This document shows, piece by piece, positions 5,577 to 7,898 of a DNA stretch of 7,898 nucleotides. Numbering within the stretch: position 1 is the stretch's first letter; the number at the start of each line of letters is the position of its first letter. The notes under the pieces were generated by a model. The model did not search any database and had not been told where the DNA came from. It saw nothing but the letters and a program-made list of their open reading frames with translations. The position numbers and the translations under genes were made by a program. Origin of the DNA: Treponema sp. GTDB taxonomy: Bacteria; Spirochaetota; Spirochaetia; Treponematales; Breznakiellaceae. The DNA is taken from positions 1 through 7,898 of the forward strand of contig JAITHH010000073.1 of the NCBI GenBank assembly GCA_031280065.1. The letters run 5' to 3'.

Positions 5577-7697
5577 CTAACTCCGCTTTAAGTCCGTGAT
5601 GATGAACTGCGGCGTCTCCACCCCGTTGAACCAGTTCCGGTTGACGGTAAAAACCGCATCCACCTCGTCCCCCTGGTCGAAATCCCGCTTTACCTTATCG
5701 GCGGCCTGCCAGTACACTGCCGGCCACTTGTGCTTTCCCGCGTCCAGCGTCAGTTTGACATGTTTGGATTCACCCTTGCCCATGAAGCTGAGACCGGAAA
5801 CTTTGAGACGGCGGGCCATGAACATAAGCGGGCCGTTCTCCTCGCCGTAGGGCTCAAAGCGGTCCGTCAAGGCCAGCAGTCCAGGGGTGAGGTAGGACAG
5901 GGGAAGTTCGGCGTCTATGCTCACCGCGTCCTCGTCGGCCTCTCCGTCCAGTTCAATGGTCTCGCTCAGAACCCGCAGCCGTTCCAGAAACTGCTCCCAG
6001 TTGACCCGTTCCATGCTGAATCCCGCCGCGAAGGAATGACCGCCCCAGTCCAGGAAGAGATCGGCGCACTGCCCCAAAAATCCCTGGAGATCATAGCCCT
6101 GCGCCGAACGGAACGAGCCGGTGGCGGTGGTTTCGCTCAATGAAACCACCAGCGCGGGAACCTTAAAGCGATTCACCAGGCGGTTCGCCATGATCCCCGT
6201 AACCCCTCGGGCGATGGTCTCGCCGGCGGCCATGACCAGCTTGCCCCCGTAGCGCTCCAGGCTTTCCGCGGCCAGGGGCTCCACCGTGATCCAGGTGTCG
6301 TTGCCCAGCTTCTTCCGCTCCTCATTCATGGCGGTAATCTCCCCGGCCAGCCGGTCCCGTTCACGCGGGTCCTCCGCCAGCAGGAGGGACACGGCCTTGT
6401 CGGGGCTGCCCATACGGCCCGCCGCGTTGAGAGCGGGGCATATCTGCCAGGAGAGTTCGTGGGTACTCAGCCGCCGGCCCGCCAGCCCGATCTTAAAGAG
6501 GAGATCGTACAGGCCCGAACGGGGATGTTCCTGGAGGGAAGCCGCGCCGCGCCGCACGATGATACGGTTCTCGTCCCGCAAGGGCATGATGTCCGCGATG
6601 GTTCCCAGGGCGGCGAGTTGCAAGTCCGCGGGGTCCTCCTCCGTAAAGTGCCCCTCCCGCTTCTGAATAAAGGAACAGAACAGGTTGATGAACACGTCCA
6701 TCTCCTCCGGGGCTTTTTCGGCGTAGCGGGCGATCTTGGAAATCTCGCGGATACGCAGAAGGCTCTTTCCGGCGGTCTGGGGAATTTCCTTCCCGATCTC
6801 AGGGGCAATGTCCAGCATATAGACTTCCACCCCGGCGCCGAATATTTTGGCCAGGGTCTTTTTTTGCAGCGGCTCGTCCCACACGTGGATATGCTGGCCC
6901 TCCAGGAATTCGGGCAGGCGGGTTTCGGTGATCTTCACCAGTCCCGGCACGACCGTTTCTATGAGCCGGTCAACGACGCTGAGGTTCCGCAGTTTGACGG
7001 CCTCGATGATATAGGCGTCATTGACGGGCCTGGTGTTGAGCAGGCAAATCGAGTGGCCGTAGAGATCGCTTTTGAGGGCGATCCGCAGGGCCGAAACGAG
7101 TTTATAGGCGACGCCGCAGCCGGACAGGTAGTGGAAGGGGTAGCGGGAGCCCGGCAGTTTGGGATTCACCACGGCCAGGGCCTGGGGAATTTGCTCCTGG
7201 GGGTTGTGGTGGTCGGTGATGATCACGTCGATTCCCAATTCCGCTGCCCGCGCGGCCTCGGCGATATTGGAGATTCCGCAGTCCACAGTGATTATCAGCG
7301 TACCCTGTTGGGCGGAGAAGTCTTCCACGGCCTCCATGGAGAGGCCGTAGGGTTCGTCTCCCAGGGGCAAGCGCCACTGGACATCCATACCCTGCCGGGT
7401 AAGGAAGGAAGTTACCAGGGCGGTGCCGCTGACGCCGTCCACGTCGCGGTCGCCGAAGACCAGGAGCTTTTCCCCTTCCTCTTTGGCGGCGAGGATGCGG
7501 TCTACGGCATCTTCCATGCCGGGAAGGTCGAAGGGGTTGCGGAGGTGCCGGGGATCGTCTTCCAGGAAGTAGCGGATGTCCTCTCCGGTGATGATGTCCC
7601 GTCGCGCCAGAACCGAGGCGGCCAAGAGGTCGCAACCATATTTTTCAGCGATTCCTTTGACTAACTCCTGGGGTATGTCTTTTTTTTCCCAATTCAT
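5577..7697 (-). CDS. recJ: Single-stranded-DNA-specific exonuclease RecJ with a large insertion
   Basis: RecJ degrades single-stranded DNA 5' to 3' in recombinational and mismatch repair in the cytoplasm. This 706-aa copy has the DHH-family motifs in order. They are GDRDVDG (82-88, Asp83 and Asp85), TVDCGIS (137-143, Asp139), TDHH (161-164), SGCGVAYKL (192-200), GTIADIMPL (365-373, Asp369), LNAAGRMG (423-430) and GGHSFAAGFS (552-561). A C-terminal OB-fold-like region spans about 595-706, with FEPYGEENGPL. All expected metal ligands appear present, though motif I has Arg where Tyr is common. The spacing from DHH to GTIAD is about 205 residues. In typical RecJ it is near 60, so roughly 145 extra residues lie between about 205 and 360. 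The ATG at 7697 has AGGGG 8 nt upstream and a strong promoter, which fixes the start. Function is confident; the insert's role is unknown. Confidence 0.95.
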   Translation of the reverse strand: MNWEKKDIPQELVKGIAEKYGCDLLAASVLARRDIITGEDIRYFLEDDPRHLRNPFDLPGMEDAVDRILAAKEEGEKLLVFGDRDVDGVSGTALVTSFLTRQGMDVQWRLPLGDEPYGLSMEAVEDFSAQQGTLIITVDCGISNIAEAARAAELGIDVIITDHHNPQEQIPQALAVVNPKLPGSRYPFHYLSGCGVAYKLVSALRIALKSDLYGHSICLLNTRPVNDAYIIEAVKLRNLSVVDRLIETVVPGLVKITETRLPEFLEGQHIHVWDEPLQKKTLAKIFGAGVEVYMLDIAPEIGKEIPQTAGKSLLRIREISKIARYAEKAPEEMDVFINLFCSFIQKREGHFTEEDPADLQLAALGTIADIMPLRDENRIIVRRGAASLQEHPRSGLYDLLFKIGLAGRRLSTHELSWQICPALNAAGRMGSPDKAVSLLLAEDPRERDRLAGEITAMNEERKKLGNDTWITVEPLAAESLERYGGKLVMAAGETIARGVTGIMANRLVNRFKVPALVVSLSETTATGSFRSAQGYDLQGFLGQCADLFLDWGGHSFAAGFSMERVNWEQFLERLRVLSETIELDGEADEDAVSIDAELPLSYLTPGLLALTDRFEPYGEENGPLMFMARRLKVSGLSFMGKGESKHVKLTLDAGKHKWPAVYWQAADKVKRDFDQGDEVDAVFTVNRNWFNGVETPQFIITDLKRS

Positions 7698-7705
7698 GTC
7701 CGTGT

Positions 7706-7710
7706 CCCCT
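7706..7710 (-). promoter_or_regulatory. Ribosome binding site of recJ
   Basis: AGGGG on the minus strand lies 8 nt before the ATG at 7697. No competing in-frame start is nearby. Confidence 0.6.
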
Positions 7711-7720
7711 TTCCGTAATC

Positions 7721-7748
7721 ATTATAGCACTAAAAGCCCGGAAGTGAA
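7721..7748 (-). promoter_or_regulatory. recJ promoter with extended -10
   Basis: On the minus strand TGCTATAAT occupies 7729-7721, a perfect -10 hexamer with the extended TGn element. TTCACT at 7748-7743 (4 of 6 to the -35 consensus) lies 16 nt upstream. Transcription would start near 7714, giving a leader of about 17 nt. recJ is therefore probably transcribed alone. Confidence 0.7.
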
Positions 7749-7898
7749 CAGACGACGTAATCACTCACGTAAAATCTAACAATGGAAATACCCTGTTTCC
7801 AGGCATCAAAAGAGCCTGGAGGCAGCAAGTGGGGTTCACTCGTATCTTACCCATTTCCCGGAAAAGTAAATGCAGTTGCCCTGCCCCCGGCGGCCTGT
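7749..7898. other. Intergenic region upstream of recJ
   Basis: I see no convincing gene in these 150 nt. A plus-strand frame from ATG 7782 stays open for 39 codons to the window edge but has no ribosome binding site. On the minus strand, a frame entering from the right edge and ending in NCIYFSGKWVRYE before a TGA could be the tail of another gene. A direct repeat ACGTAA occurs at 7755-7760 and 7767-7772. The main structure is the hairpin pair at 7783-7820. Confidence 0.4.
7783..7820. repeat. Two overlapping, mutually exclusive inverted repeats
   Basis: TGGAAA at 7783-7788 pairs with TTTCCA at 7796-7801 around a 7-nt loop. TCCAGGC at 7798-7804 pairs perfectly with GCCTGGA at 7814-7820 around a 9-nt loop. 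The arms share TCCA at 7798-7801, so both stems cannot form together. Neither is followed by a T-run on either strand, so a simple intrinsic terminator is unlikely. Without the neighbouring gene the role is open. Confidence 0.5.

Noticed and set aside
6459..7664. Long plus-strand open frame (401 codons) opposite recJ
   Set aside because: It is antisense to conserved RecJ motifs and its translation has no recognisable fold. It is a codon-bias shadow.
7782..7898. Plus-strand frame beginning MEIPCFQASKEPGG and open to the window edge
   Set aside because: Thirty-nine codons without a ribosome binding site and running through two hairpins are too little to call a gene. The sequence beyond the window would decide.

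Overview
The window is GC-rich, gene-dense bacterial chromosome. It carries five full-length genes, one gene start cut off at the left edge, and no rRNA, tRNA, CRISPR or transposase. The mix suggests a spirochaete, most likely of the Treponema group: a YtcQ/LipO-type sugar-binding protein beside an AraC-family regulator, a stand-alone DbpA-like RNA-binding protein, and a RecJ with a large internal insertion. This assignment is inference from gene content and style; no marker gene here proves it.

Left block (1-2632): a carbohydrate ABC-transporter binding protein on the minus strand, followed 24 nt later by the start of another minus-strand gene, is transcribed divergently from an AraC-family regulator. 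The 163-nt region between them holds a perfect 9-bp inverted repeat. The likely logic is a sugar-uptake operon controlled by its divergent neighbour.

Middle block (2633-3744): a 443-nt stretch without a convincing gene holds the most unusual sequence in the window. It is a degenerate array of 21-bp tandem units, eight clear and about three decayed, each centred on a dyad-symmetric GCAYRTGC core. The array ends just before a good sigma-70-type promoter whose spacer contains a perfect palindrome. That promoter leads to a 222-aa protein with a C-terminal DbpA RNA-binding domain but no helicase.

Right block (3697-7898): a minus-strand membrane protein of unknown function overlaps the end of the RNA-binding gene by 48 bp, tail to tail. 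Its start lies only 29 bp from a divergent metallo-beta-lactamase-fold hydrolase. That gene converges on recJ (minus strand, 706 aa), which has its own extended -10 promoter. The last ~150 nt are intergenic and hold two overlapping, mutually exclusive hairpins.

The genes do not form one pathway. The left third is a sugar-uptake module, and the rest are housekeeping (RecJ), general hydrolase, RNA-binding and orphan membrane functions. The best candidate for something undescribed is the 21-bp array together with the palindrome-bearing promoter of the RNA-binding gene.
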